Below are positions 44,011-53,088 of a DNA stretch of 64,000 nt, piece by piece; within the stretch, counting starts at the first letter, position 1, and the number at the start of each line of letters is the position of its first letter. Origin of the DNA: an uncultured Anaeromusa sp. (GTDB taxonomy: Bacteria; Bacillota; Negativicutes; Anaeromusales; Anaeromusaceae); contig NZ_OY764902.1 of NCBI RefSeq assembly GCF_963668665.1, forward strand, positions 2,556,001 to 2,620,000. The letters run 5' to 3'. The notes under the pieces were generated by a model that was given only the letters and a program-made list of their open reading frames with translations, was not told where the DNA came from and searched no databases. The position numbers were made by a program, and so were the translations under genes.

Positions 44011-44039
44011 AGTATATAGACAGCAGAGTCTATTGTCAA
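44011..44039 (-). promoter_or_regulatory. Promoter of the GEMM-I riboswitch transcript
   Basis: Minus strand: TTGACA (44039-44034), 17-base spacer, TATACT (44016-44011). The start site should fall near 44004, about ten bases before the aptamer. Confidence 0.85.
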
Positions 44040-44121
44040 TGGATAATAATACGTTAGACCTAGGACTTATGTGCGAGAGTCCTGCTGTTGTGAGAGTTCG
44101 ATAAGCTTGCAAATAATGACA

Positions 44122-44150
44122 TTGCCCTTTTCGAATAGATAGGCTAGACT
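44122..44150 (+). promoter_or_regulatory. Promoter of the MFS transporter gene
   Basis: TTGCCC at 44122-44127, 17-base spacer, TAGACT at 44145-44150; divergent from the riboswitch promoter. Confidence 0.6.
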
Positions 44151-44212
44151 AAAATGTACAATAAAAAGCAGTCCCTAAGGGCTGTCGAAGGCTTTGTAGG
44201 GGGTGCAAAACT

Positions 44213-45391
44213 ATGCATTGGCAGCGAACCGTTTGGCTGTTGGCTATGGCGTGCATGTTTTCCGGGGCAAGCTATACGATGCTGACGCCGTTTTTACCGT
44301 TATATTTATTGGAGATAGGTGTTACGACGGAAGAGGTCCATTGGTGGACCGGATTTATTTTTTCTATTACTTTTTTTGTTGCAGCTGTTATGGCGCCTTA
44401 TTGGGGGCGGCGGGCGGACCGCAGCGGCAAGCGGCGCATGGTGCTGCGGGCTGGCTTTAGCTTAGCGGCTGTTTATTTCTTGGGAGCTTTTGTACGGAAT
44501 CCTTGGGAACTGCTTGCAGTGCGATTGCTGCAGGGATTTGCCAATGGTTTCGTACCGGCGTCGCTGGCGATTGTAGCTTCTGCTTCCCCTCCGGAACGCT
44601 TAGGTTCTAATTTAGGCTTTATGCAAACGGCACTGCTTTTGGGAGGCATTGCCGGCCCTCTGGCAGGTGGGGCTTTGTCGCATGTGTTCGGTATGCGCAT
44701 GTCCTTTGTGGTGGCGGCGGCTGTTATTTTTATCGGCACCTTGGCTGTGGCTGCTTGGGTTAAAGAACCGCCCCAGGCTTCGGCGTTCCGCCAGGGAAGC
44801 GTTCTTGATGATTTTCGGGAGGCCTGGAACAATAAAACATTGATGCGCATGCTGTTTTTGATGTTCGGGGTGCAGGTGGTGACTTTGGTGCTGCAGCCGC
44901 TGTTAGCCTTGTTTGTTGCAGAACTTCAGGGAGATCTGGAAGGGGTGGCTTTGACCGCCGGAATTGTTTGCAGTGTTGCCGGTATTGCCGGTGCGGTGGC
45001 GGCGCCTTTGTGGGGACGGGTGGGTCAGAAAAAAGGCTTTGCTCTTATTTTGCAAATCGCATTTTTAGGCGCTGCGGTGTGGAATGCGTTGCAGTTTTTT
45101 GCGGTGGATATTGTGCAATTCAGTCTGTTGCAAGCATTGTTTGGCTTTTTCGTGGTTGGCGTGTTTCCGGCTATTAACACCATCGCCGTCCAGTCGTCGA
45201 ACGAAAATTTTCGCGGGCGTTTGTTCGGACTGACTACGACAGCCAACCAGCTGGGTTGTATGACGGGCCCTTTATTAGGGGGATTCATCAGCGCCAGTTG
45301 GGGCATAAGGCCTGTGTTTCTTTTGACGGCGAGCTTATTGCTTTTTTTGGCTCTCCTAAGTCGAAACGGCAAAATATGCCGACAACACTGA
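44213..45391 (+). CDS. Major facilitator superfamily transporter
   Basis: 392 residues, 12 predicted helices. The motif-A loop between helices 2 and 3 reads GRRADRSGKRRMVLRAG, and the second half has the related GRVGQKKGF. It looks like a drug-type (DHA1-like) efflux carrier such as the multidrug group with the NxxRGRLFGL region (ENFRGRLFGLTTTANQLG), but the substrate cannot be assigned. AGGGGGTGC precedes the ATG. Confidence 0.88.
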   Translation: MHWQRTVWLLAMACMFSGASYTMLTPFLPLYLLEIGVTTEEVHWWTGFIFSITFFVAAVMAPYWGRRADRSGKRRMVLRAGFSLAAVYFLGAFVRNPWELLAVRLLQGFANGFVPASLAIVASASPPERLGSNLGFMQTALLLGGIAGPLAGGALSHVFGMRMSFVVAAAVIFIGTLAVAAWVKEPPQASAFRQGSVLDDFREAWNNKTLMRMLFLMFGVQVVTLVLQPLLALFVAELQGDLEGVALTAGIVCSVAGIAGAVAAPLWGRVGQKKGFALILQIAFLGAAVWNALQFFAVDIVQFSLLQALFGFFVVGVFPAINTIAVQSSNENFRGRLFGLTTTANQLGCMTGPLLGGFISASWGIRPVFLLTASLLLFLALLSRNGKICRQH

Positions 45392-45540
45392 TTGTTTTTA
45401 CGGATCGCGTATTTTAAAAGAGGTGTTTTTTAGCCTGAGGCGAATCCATTAACTAGGACTGTTTGGCGTTGTAATGTCGCAAGCGGTTTTGCGGGAGCGG
45501 AATCAACCGAACCTGCCAATAAGCGTAAGGGGGAAAAGAA

Positions 45541-46098
45541 ATGGCTGTGAAAAATGATATGACCTTGGAGTTTTTGCATTCCGCCTATGGCGGCGAGAGT
45601 ATGGCTCACATGCGCTATCTCTGGTGGGGCGATGTTGCCCGTAAAGAAGGATTTCCTAAAATTGCCAATCTTTTCAAAGCTGTAGCTTATGCAGAGCAAG
45701 TTCACGCAACCAATCATTTTAGGGAAATGGGAGCGGTTGTCAAAGATTCAGCGGTATTTGCGGGAGCTGTCTTTGGAACGGCAAAAACGGCTGAAAATTT
45801 GCAGGGCGCTCTTGACGGCGAATTACATGAAATCCATCAAATGTACCCGGTGTATTTGAATGCGGCGCAGTTCCAAGGGGAAAAAGGCGCGGAGCGCAGC
45901 TGTCATTTTGCGCTGGAAGCCGAAAAAACCCATGCGACGCTGTTTAAAGGGGCCCAAGATGCAGCTAAAGAAGGCAAAGACGTAGAATATAGCGATGTGT
46001 TTGTCTGCGAAATTTGCGGACACACGGTGAACGATAAAACAGAAGATTTTTGTCCGATCTGTGGGGCGAAAAAAGAGAAATATCATAAGTTTTCTTGA
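45541..46098 (+). CDS. Rubrerythrin
   Basis: 185 residues. An N-terminal ferritin-like four-helix domain with di-iron ligands in HSAYGGESMAHMRY, YAEQVHATNHF and ALEAEKTHATLF is followed by a C-terminal rubredoxin-like Fe(Cys)4 site: VCEICGHTV...FCPICGAKKEKYHKF. It reduces hydrogen peroxide with NADH-linked electrons, a usual defence of strict anaerobes. Preceded by AAGGGGGAAAAGAA. Confidence 0.95.
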   Translation: MAVKNDMTLEFLHSAYGGESMAHMRYLWWGDVARKEGFPKIANLFKAVAYAEQVHATNHFREMGAVVKDSAVFAGAVFGTAKTAENLQGALDGELHEIHQMYPVYLNAAQFQGEKGAERSCHFALEAEKTHATLFKGAQDAAKEGKDVEYSDVFVCEICGHTVNDKTEDFCPICGAKKEKYHKFS

Positions 46099-46155
46099 GT
46101 GGCGTTGCGAAAAGAAGTTGGTCGAGTGCGCTTGTTTTGAAATGAAATGAGGACG

Positions 46156-46199
46156 GAAAAGCTTGGCCGCTGCAATCGTGGTACAAGCTTTTCTTTTTT
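46156..46199 (+). terminator. Terminator after rubrerythrin
   Basis: 10-bp stem GAAAAGCTTG / CAAGCTTTTC (46156-46165, 46184-46193), 18-base loop, then TTTTTTC. Confidence 0.85.
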
Positions 46200-46238
46200 C
46201 TCTGATAAATTAGGTTTATTGAATAAGGGAGGTCTTAT

Positions 46239-47096
46239 ATGACAAAAAAAATAACAGTGGTGCAGCGTGTGAAAAATATAGTGCTTATGGGGATTGGTTC
46301 GGTGATTGCCGCCGCAGGACTGGAAGTATTTCTGGTACCCAATAATATTATTGATGGCGGCGTGGTCGGTATTTCCATTATGGCCAGTTACTTGACGGGG
46401 TGGTCGCTGAGCGCATTTTTGGTGCTCTTAAATTTGCCCTTTTTGTACTTGGGATATACGCAAATCGGTAAGACTTTTGCTTTTTCCACTCTGTTTTCTA
46501 TTATTTCCTTGGCTTTCTGGGTAGGGGTATTCACGCCCATCCCAGAAGTGACAAACGATTTGTTTTTAGCGGCTGTATTCGGCGGTATTACCATTGGCGT
46601 CGGCATCGGTATTATTATTCGGCATGGCGGCTGTACAGACGGTACGGAGATGATTGCCATTCTTTTGGATAAGCGCACCAGTTTTTCCATTGGAGAAATT
46701 ATCATGTTCTTCAATTTGTTTATCCTGACTGCGGCGGGTTTCATCTTTTCTTGGGACAAGGCCATGTATTCTCTTGTGACTTATTTTGTGGCCTTTAAGG
46801 TTATCGATATTACCTTGCGCGGCTTGGATGAATCGAAGGCAGTCTATATCATTTCCGATCAAATGGAAGAAATACGCGATGCCTTGATGGCGCGCCTTGG
46901 CAGAGGCGTTACCATTCTGCATGCTACAGGCGGTTACAGCAAAGAGGAGAAGCCGGTGCTGTATTGCGTGGTGACGCGCTTGGAAGTGGCGAAACTCAAG
47001 TCGATTGTCAGCGAATGGGATGAGACGGCTTTTGTGACTATTTCGGATGTCCATGAGGTTATGGGCGGGCGCTTTAAGAAAAAAGCGATCCATTAA
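46239..47096 (+). CDS. YitT-family membrane protein
   Basis: 285 residues. Five to six hydrophobic helices (residues about 10-185), with NNIIDGGVVGISI and RHGGCTDGTEMIAILL typical of the family, then a cytosolic DUF2179 domain (YIISDQMEEIRDALM, GRGVTILHATGGYS, VTISDVHEVMGGRF). Function of the family is unclear; many Firmicutes carry several copies. AGGGAGG precedes the ATG. Confidence 0.9.
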   Translation: MTKKITVVQRVKNIVLMGIGSVIAAAGLEVFLVPNNIIDGGVVGISIMASYLTGWSLSAFLVLLNLPFLYLGYTQIGKTFAFSTLFSIISLAFWVGVFTPIPEVTNDLFLAAVFGGITIGVGIGIIIRHGGCTDGTEMIAILLDKRTSFSIGEIIMFFNLFILTAAGFIFSWDKAMYSLVTYFVAFKVIDITLRGLDESKAVYIISDQMEEIRDALMARLGRGVTILHATGGYSKEEKPVLYCVVTRLEVAKLKSIVSEWDETAFVTISDVHEVMGGRFKKKAIH

Positions 47097-47108
47097 TTTG
47101 TAAGCGAC

Positions 47109-47160
47109 AGCAGGTTTGCTACGGAAGATTGCTTTTCCTGGCAGCCTGCTTTTTATTTTT
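47109..47160 (+). terminator. Probable terminator after the YitT gene
   Basis: AGCAGG (47109-47114) pairs with CCTGCT (47145-47150) around a large loop with some internal pairing, followed by TTTTATTTTT. Confidence 0.6.
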
Positions 47161-47275
47161 CGTCCGCTCTGTCTTGGGCGGAATAAGTCGGCGGTCCTTG
47201 CCAAAACGGCAGGGAAGGACGCTGTGTTTAGCGAATAGGCATAATAGCTAAAATAAGGCGGGGGATGCAGAACGA

Positions 47276-48301
47276 ATGGCGCAAAGAATTTTAGAAGTTC
47301 AGAATTTGAATATTTCCTTTGGCGAAGGAGCACAGGCGGTTGCGGCGGTGGCGGACTTGTCCTTTCATTTGCAGGCCGGAGAAGTAGTGGGCCTGGTGGG
47401 GGAGTCCGGCTGCGGCAAGTCGGTGACGGCTTTAGCCATTATGCGCCTCTTGGAAGAACGGGCGCACGTGTCTGGGGCGGTGCTGGTAGATGGAGTTGAT
47501 GTGCTGACGCTGCCGGAAAAAAATATGTGTTCGTTACGGGGCAATATGTTCTCTATGGTGTTTCAGGAGCCGATGACGTCGCTCAATCCAGTGCAGACTA
47601 TTGGTCAGCAGTTGGATGAGGTGTCGTTGCTGCACCGTCAAGTATCGAGACCGGAGGCGCGGACTTTGTCCGTGGAAATGTTGACGAAAGTAGGCATACC
47701 ACGGCCGCAGGAAATTTGCGCAGAATACCCGCACCAACTGTCCGGCGGTATGCGGCAGCGAGTGATGATTGCTATGGCGCTGGCCTGCAGACCTCGTCTT
47801 TTAATTGCCGATGAACCGACAACCGCCTTGGATGTAACCATCCAGGCGCAGATATTGGAACTGCTGCGTAACCTGAGGGAAGAAACTGACGTGGGGGTTT
47901 TGCTTATTACGCATGATCTGGGCGTAGTGGCGGAATTATGTGACCGGGTTATCGTTATGTACGCCGGTCAGGTTGTGGAGGAAGCCAGTGTGGAGGTCTT
48001 ATTTGACGCGCCTTTGCATCCGTACACTCGCGGGCTTTTGCAGTCCATACCTTGGCATGACCGTAAGGAAGAACGGCTGCAGCCTATTCCCGGGCAGGTG
48101 CCCTCCTTGCATTGCATGCCGGCAGGCTGCCGCTTTGGACCTCGCTGTCCTCACGCAGCAGCACGCTGCCGAGAACATCCTCCCTTGCTGGAGCAGATGA
48201 AGGACGGTCATTATTGCCGTTGCTGGCTGTATGAAGAAAGGGGGGAGCGCAGCAGTGCAAACGCCGATTTTAGAAGTGAAGGGCCTAAAGAAATACTTTG
48301 A
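47276..48301 (+). CDS. Oligopeptide/dipeptide ABC transporter ATPase, OppD/DppD type
   Basis: 341 residues. Walker [16 protein letters not shown]-loop [11 protein letters not shown], signature [15 protein letters not shown], Walker [13 protein letters not shown], and the C-terminal Cys-rich oligopeptide-type extension C-R-F-G-P-R-C-P with a further Cys pair that holds an iron-sulfur cluster in this family. It is coupled to the next gene by a 47-base overlap. No permease or binding protein of this transporter lies nearby. Confidence 0.9.
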   Translation: MAQRILEVQNLNISFGEGAQAVAAVADLSFHLQAGEVVGLVGESGCGKSVTALAIMRLLEERAHVSGAVLVDGVDVLTLPEKNMCSLRGNMFSMVFQEPMTSLNPVQTIGQQLDEVSLLHRQVSRPEARTLSVEMLTKVGIPRPQEICAEYPHQLSGGMRQRVMIAMALACRPRLLIADEPTTALDVTIQAQILELLRNLREETDVGVLLITHDLGVVAELCDRVIVMYAGQVVEEASVEVLFDAPLHPYTRGLLQSIPWHDRKEERLQPIPGQVPSLHCMPAGCRFGPRCPHAAARCREHPPLLEQMKDGHYCRCWLYEERGERSSANADFRSEGPKEIL

Positions 48302-49226
48302 TGTGCGCGGCGGTCTTAACGGCAAGGTAGTAGGGCAAGTCAAAGCCGTAGATGATCTTTCCTTTTCCCTGTTTGCGGGAGAAACCTTTGGCCTGGTGGG
48401 CGAATCGGGCTGTGGTAAATCAACGGCAGGACGTACGATTCTGCGTTTGCTGGAGCCTACGGCAGGGAAGATTTTTTTTGAAGGCGAAGATTTGGCGGAG
48501 CTGGGAAGCACGGCTTTGCGTCGTAAACGGCGGGATTTTCAGATGATTTTTCAGGATCCTTATGCCTCGCTAAATCCCCGCATGTGCGTATTTGATATTG
48601 TCGGCGAAGCCTTGGCTGCTCACGGCTTGAAGGATGCCGCTGCGTTACGGCGGCAAGTGGAGGAAACTCTCGAATTATGCGGCTTGCCGTTGGAGTATGG
48701 CAGTCGGTATCCTCACGAGTTTTCGGGCGGTCAGCGGCAGAGGATCGGCATTGCCCGGGCCTTGGCGCTGCGTCCTAAATTAATTATTGCCGATGAGCCA
48801 GTTTCGGCGCTGGACGTTTCCATACAAGCGCAGATTCTCAATTTATTGCAGGAGCTTCAGCAACAGTTGGGCCTGACGTATCTGTTCATTTCTCATGACT
48901 TGTCGGTGGTGCGTCATATCAGCGATCGCGTCGGGGTTATGTATCTTGGACGTCTATTGGAGTGCGCCCCAGCGGAAGAATTGTACAGCCAGCCCCTGCA
49001 TCCCTACACGCAGGCTTTGCTTTCGGCGATTCCCGCGGCGAATCCCAAACGCAAACGCGAGCGTATTATCTTGCAGGGAGATGTACCGTCGCCTGCCAAT
49101 CCGCCGCCTGGCTGCGCTTTTGCGCCTCGGTGTCCTAAGGCTATGGAACGCTGCCGACGTGAGCGGCCGGCTTTGCGGGCGGTGGCGTCGGAACGGCACC
49201 TGGCGGCTTGTTATTTATGGGAGTAA
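48255..49226 (+). CDS. Oligopeptide/dipeptide ABC transporter ATPase, OppF/DppF type
   Basis: 323 residues from GTG 48255, chosen because GGGGGAG lies eight bases upstream; an ATG at 48231 is possible. Walker [16 protein letters not shown]-loop [13 protein letters not shown], signature [15 protein letters not shown], Walker [16 protein letters not shown]-terminal [19 protein letters not shown]. It would pair with the OppD-type ATPase upstream. An aminopeptidase gene follows after 43 bases. Confidence 0.9.
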   Translation: MQTPILEVKGLKKYFDVRGGLNGKVVGQVKAVDDLSFSLFAGETFGLVGESGCGKSTAGRTILRLLEPTAGKIFFEGEDLAELGSTALRRKRRDFQMIFQDPYASLNPRMCVFDIVGEALAAHGLKDAAALRRQVEETLELCGLPLEYGSRYPHEFSGGQRQRIGIARALALRPKLIIADEPVSALDVSIQAQILNLLQELQQQLGLTYLFISHDLSVVRHISDRVGVMYLGRLLECAPAEELYSQPLHPYTQALLSAIPAANPKRKRERIILQGDVPSPANPPPGCAFAPRCPKAMERCRRERPALRAVASERHLAACYLWE

Positions 49227-49269
49227 TACCCGTCCCTTTAGATATTGCGGAAAAACAGGAGGAACGATC

Positions 49270-50385
49270 ATGGCGGAAGAACGTATTGTAAAGCTGGCGG
49301 GAAATCTTATTAATTATTCGGTGGAGCTGCAGCCGGGTGAAAAAATTTTAATCGAAGTGTTTGACGGAGGCGAAGATTTAGCGCAGGAACTGGTGGCGGC
49401 AGCGTACAAGGCCGGCGGCGTTCCCTTTGTCAGCGTGAAAAATATGGTGCTCCAGCGGGAGCTGCTGCGCCAGTGCGCTGCTTCGCAGGTAGAGCGTATT
49501 GCCGCCTGGGAAAAGGCGCGGATGGAAGAAATGGATGCTTACATAGGTTTGCGAGCGTACTATAACCATAGCGAGATGGCGGACTTGCCGCAGGAGCAGT
49601 CACAGCTTTATCAACGCCTATGGTGGCATCCGGTGCACTCGGAGGTGCGGGTTAACCGCACAAAATGGTGCGTTCTGCGTTATCCCAATGCGGCGATGGC
49701 GCAGATGTCCGGCATGAGCACGGCGGCTTTTCGGGATTTCTATTTTCAAGTTACGAACTTGGATTATTCCCGTCTGGCGGAGGCGGAAGAACCGCTGCTT
49801 AAACTTATGGAAAAAACGAAGGAAGTGCGCATCTTGGGGCAAGGAACCGATCTTACATTTTCTCTTGAAGGTGTTGCGGTGAGCAAATCTTGCGGTTTGC
49901 GTAACATTCCCGACGGTGAAGTCTTTACGGCGCCAGTGAAACAGTCGGTGAACGGAGTCATCTCCTACAATTGCCCGAGCGTATACCAAGGGGTAACCTT
50001 TGCAGATGTGCGCCTGGAATTTGCCCAGGGGCGGATTGTGAAGGCTACAGCCAATCATACGGAACAATTGAACCAGATATTGGATACCGATGAAGGCGCG
50101 CGCTATATTGGCGAGTTTGCATTAGGCGTGAATCCGCACATTACCAAGCCGATGGGCGATATTTTGTTTGATGAAAAAATTTCCGGCAGCTTCCATTTCA
50201 CACCGGGAAATGCTTATGAAAATACGGACAACGGCAATCGTTCCGCTATTCATTGGGATTTGGTGTGCATGCAGACGCCGGCGTACGGCGGCGGGGAGAT
50301 TTGGTTTGATGGTCGCTTGGTGCGCAAAGACGGACTGTTCGTTTTAGAAGAGCTGCAAGGACTGAATCCACAAGCTTGGCGCTGA
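49270..50385 (+). CDS. M29-family aminopeptidase
   Basis: 371 residues from ATG 49270, preceded by CAGGAGGAACG; the longer frame to 48895 lies inside the ATPase gene in another frame. Features of the thermophilic M29 metalloproteases are RNIPDGEVFTAP, IGEFALGVN, ILFDEKISGSFHFTPG and SAIHWDLVCM, which supply the Glu/His/Asp ligands for two metals. It releases N-terminal residues from peptides in the cytosol, in keeping with peptide uptake by the OppDF pair before it. Confidence 0.92.
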   Translation: MAEERIVKLAGNLINYSVELQPGEKILIEVFDGGEDLAQELVAAAYKAGGVPFVSVKNMVLQRELLRQCAASQVERIAAWEKARMEEMDAYIGLRAYYNHSEMADLPQEQSQLYQRLWWHPVHSEVRVNRTKWCVLRYPNAAMAQMSGMSTAAFRDFYFQVTNLDYSRLAEAEEPLLKLMEKTKEVRILGQGTDLTFSLEGVAVSKSCGLRNIPDGEVFTAPVKQSVNGVISYNCPSVYQGVTFADVRLEFAQGRIVKATANHTEQLNQILDTDEGARYIGEFALGVNPHITKPMGDILFDEKISGSFHFTPGNAYENTDNGNRSAIHWDLVCMQTPAYGGGEIWFDGRLVRKDGLFVLEELQGLNPQAWR

Positions 50386-50415
50386 AAACGCTTTGTGAAC
50401 AAAAGAAAATAAAAA

Positions 50416-50449
50416 CTGTAACAAATCTGTCACGAATATTTGATACAAT
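50416..50449 (+). promoter_or_regulatory. PhoB-like box and -10 of the tolC-type gene
   Basis: Two adjacent 11-base direct repeats, CTGTAACAAAT (50416-50426) and CTGTCACGAAT (50427-50437), then TACAAT at 50444-50449. The same arrangement with identical spacing occurs at 51842-51875. The box occupies the -35 zone, as in activator-dependent promoters. Confidence 0.75.
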
Positions 50450-50511
50450 AACAGCAATTGAATGGTAAGAAGCTAGGAATGGCTTCTTGAGCCTAGATTT
50501 GGGAGGTACCT

Positions 50512-51768
50512 ATGAGAAAATTGCTTGTCGGAGGCGTGTCCGCCCTGCTTTGCATCAGTCTGCTGGGGACGGCGCATGCGGGAGCGGCGCCGATGCAATT
50601 GTCCTTGGAGGAAAGCGTTCAGATGGCGCTAGCCAAGCATTATGATTTATCCTATGCCAAAGAAGCCCGAGAAAAAAGCTATTGGAGTTTGAAAGAGGCG
50701 AAAAATAATAAAGGCCTTGCTGCTTCTTTCACCCATACGGATACGGTGGCTCAAAGCGTAAATAGCTTTCAAAATAAAGTGGCGCTGACGCTTCCCCTTT
50801 ATAGCGGCGGCAGTCTGGAAGGAAAAATCAAGCAGGCTGAAGAGGCGTTGCGCGTTGCCGATTTGGATGTGAACGCGGCGCAGCAGCAGGTCAAATTGAA
50901 CGTGGTGAGCAATTATTTGTCCGTCTTGGAGTACCAGAAAATTTGGCAAGTAAGCCAGGATACAACCAAGAACTACGAAGACCATTTAAAGCTGGTCGAA
51001 AACAAATACGCTGCAGGTATGGTGGCCAAACTGGACGTGTTGACCAGTCAGGTCGACTTGGCGAAAGCGCAGGACAGCCAGGTGCAGGCGGAAAACAACT
51101 ATCGCAATGCCGTGGCGGCGCTGAATAATGAACTGCAGCTGCCTCATGGAACCGAGTTGGAATTAAAGGACGCTTTTAATTCTGAAGGCTATCCATTGTC
51201 GCTGGAAGAGTGCTTGGCTTATGCCAAAGAGCATCGTCCGGAGATTGCCCAATATAAGGCTAAGATGAATAGCGCTAAAGAGGGCATTGATGTAGCGCGC
51301 AGCGGCTATCGCCCTACGGTCAATTTATCGGCGTCCCAGGGCTGGAATGATGAAGATTTTCCAGGCTCGAAAAACAGCAACTGGTCGGTTTCGCTAACAA
51401 CCTCCTTGAACTTGTTTGACTCCGGCGTAACCGGGGCGCAGGTGGAACAGGCCAAACATAACTTGAACATGGTTAACGAGCAAAAAGGCAAAGAAGAAGA
51501 TGCAGTCTTGCTGGAAGTTCGGCAGTATTATTTGAGCATGCAGGAAGCGGCCAAGCGTATCGAGACGAATAAAGTGGCGATTCAGCAGGCGGAAGAAAGC
51601 CTGAGCATTCAAAAAATGCGTTATGAAGTAGGCGTGGGCACAAACCTTGATTTGAGGGATTCGGTATTATCCTTAGATCAGGCCAAACGGGACAGCCTTC
51701 AGGCTTTGTATGACTACAATATCAATAAGGCGAAACTGGAGCATTCCATGGGGCGTCCTGTGGAATAA
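50512..51768 (+). CDS. TolC-family outer membrane efflux protein
   Basis: 418 residues. Signal peptide (about 1-25, ending GTAHAGAAPM). Two long coiled-coil repeats typical of the family: LSLEESVQMALAKHYDLSYA near the N-terminus and SLEECLAYAKEHRPEIAQYK in the middle, each followed by an alpha-helical barrel segment and strands (SLTTSLNLFDSGVTGAQVEQ). It should form a trimeric channel through the outer membrane. Its presence is evidence for a diderm cell. AGGTACCT region supplies a GGGAGG site. Confidence 0.93.
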   Translation: MRKLLVGGVSALLCISLLGTAHAGAAPMQLSLEESVQMALAKHYDLSYAKEAREKSYWSLKEAKNNKGLAASFTHTDTVAQSVNSFQNKVALTLPLYSGGSLEGKIKQAEEALRVADLDVNAAQQQVKLNVVSNYLSVLEYQKIWQVSQDTTKNYEDHLKLVENKYAAGMVAKLDVLTSQVDLAKAQDSQVQAENNYRNAVAALNNELQLPHGTELELKDAFNSEGYPLSLEECLAYAKEHRPEIAQYKAKMNSAKEGIDVARSGYRPTVNLSASQGWNDEDFPGSKNSNWSVSLTTSLNLFDSGVTGAQVEQAKHNLNMVNEQKGKEEDAVLLEVRQYYLSMQEAAKRIETNKVAIQQAEESLSIQKMRYEVGVGTNLDLRDSVLSLDQAKRDSLQALYDYNINKAKLEHSMGRPVE

Positions 51769-51781
51769 GCGGTAAAGACTG

Positions 51782-51818
51782 GAAAAGCTATGCTTACGGG
51801 GCATAGCTTTTCTTTTTT
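51782..51818 (+). terminator. Terminator between the tolC-type and acrA-type genes
   Basis: Perfect 12-bp stem GAAAAGCTATGC / complement (51782-51793, 51801-51812), 7-base loop, TTTTTT. Confidence 0.92.
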
Positions 51819-51841
51819 GCTTGACCTGGCGGGGGCAAAAA

Positions 51842-51875
51842 CTGTAACCAAACTGTCACATAATCTTGGTACAAT
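51842..51875 (+). promoter_or_regulatory. PhoB-like box and -10 of the acrA-acrB genes
   Basis: Direct repeats CTGTAACCAAA (51842-51852) and CTGTCACATAA (51853-51863), then TACAAT at 51870-51875. Same spacing as the copy at 50416-50449. Confidence 0.75.
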
Positions 51876-51912
51876 AGAACAGCAAAAGCGAAAAAAAGGG
51901 GTTGCGTGCGTC

Positions 51913-53064
51913 ATGCAAAGAAACATGTCAAAAAATCATTATGTAATTATCGGTGTGGTGCTGCTATGTCTGGGCTTGGTTGGTTACAAGGCAGGCTGGC
52001 TGGGCGGAGGCTCTAAAACGCAGGCGGCTCCGGCCATCGCGGTTAAAGCGGTGCAGGTGCAGCAGCAGGATGCACGGATCTCGTATGAATTTGTCGGGCA
52101 GGTTAAAGCCAAGGAAGAAGTTAAAATTATTTCTAAAGTGAGCGGCGTTGTGGTTGCCAAAATGGTACAGGGAGGCGCTGCTGTTACCAAAGGGCAGCCG
52201 TTGTTCCGAATCGACGACAAACAGTACCAGTCGGCTATTCGGGCGGCTCAAGCATCATTAAACAAGTCGCGGGCGACTTTGATTAATTCGCAGCGCGATC
52301 TGGCGCGTTACGAGAGTTTGGCTGCGGTACAGGGCGTTTCGCAGCAAACTGTGGATTCCTACCGCTCCCAAGTGGATCAGAATGAAGCCGATGTGGCGAT
52401 GAACGAGGCTAATTTGCAAGAAGCAATGGAAAACAGAGCAGATACGCTGATTGTATCTCCTGTTGACGGCCGCATTGACGTGAATGATGTCAGTGCCGGC
52501 CAGTTTGCAGTGGCCGGTTCTACTGTTCTGGGCTCGGTTTCCTCTCTGGACCCGGTATGGGTGCAGTTTAGTATGAGCGAAAACGAGTACTTAAAATTGG
52601 TGCGCCAGGGGAATGGCCTCTTGCCGGATTCCTTTCGCAGTCAGCTGCAGCTGGTTCTTAGCGATGGTTCGGTATATCCTGAACTTGGGCAGCTGGAGCA
52701 GGTGGATAAGGGGATCAACGACACTACAGGTACGATTACCTTAAAAGCGGTGTTTAATAATGCGCAACGTACGCTGCTGCCCGGGCTTTTTGCCAAGGTG
52801 GTGGCACCGGGTGAGCTGCGTCAAAAGGCGATTTTGGTTCCTCAGCGTGCGGTGAAAGAGATGCTGGACAATACCTTTGTTACCGTGGTTACCACTGCTG
52901 ATACGGCGGAAAGCCGTCCTGTTAAGGTCGGAGAAAAGGTTGGAAATTGGTATATTGTCGAATCCGGTCTGGCTGCAGGGGACAGGGTTGTTGTGGAAGG
53001 CGTCGACAAAGTGAAGCAGGGAGCTCAGTTATCGGTTGCGCTGCTTTCTCCAGAATCCATTTGA
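51913..53064 (+). CDS. RND efflux periplasmic adaptor (AcrA/MexA family)
   Basis: 383 residues. An N-terminal membrane anchor (about 9-27, no clear lipobox) is followed by the lipoyl/hairpin/beta-barrel order: ISYEFVGQVKAKEEVKI, VVAKMVQGGAAVTKGQPLFRID, coiled hairpin ASLNKSRATLINSQRDLARYE, TLIVSPVDGRIDV, LDPVWVQFSMSENEYLKL. It bridges the RND pump and the TolC-type channel. The ATG at 51913 is the first Met of the typical product; the ribosome site AAGGGG is rather distant. Confidence 0.93.
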   Translation: MQRNMSKNHYVIIGVVLLCLGLVGYKAGWLGGGSKTQAAPAIAVKAVQVQQQDARISYEFVGQVKAKEEVKIISKVSGVVVAKMVQGGAAVTKGQPLFRIDDKQYQSAIRAAQASLNKSRATLINSQRDLARYESLAAVQGVSQQTVDSYRSQVDQNEADVAMNEANLQEAMENRADTLIVSPVDGRIDVNDVSAGQFAVAGSTVLGSVSSLDPVWVQFSMSENEYLKLVRQGNGLLPDSFRSQLQLVLSDGSVYPELGQLEQVDKGINDTTGTITLKAVFNNAQRTLLPGLFAKVVAPGELRQKAILVPQRAVKEMLDNTFVTVVTTADTAESRPVKVGEKVGNWYIVESGLAAGDRVVVEGVDKVKQGAQLSVALLSPESI

Positions 53065-53088
53065 GAAATAATCTGAGGAGGAATCAGC

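Noticed and set aside
48895..49269. N-terminal extension of the M29 aminopeptidase
   Set aside because: This part is the OppF-type ATPase read in another frame; AGGAGG supports the ATG at 49270.
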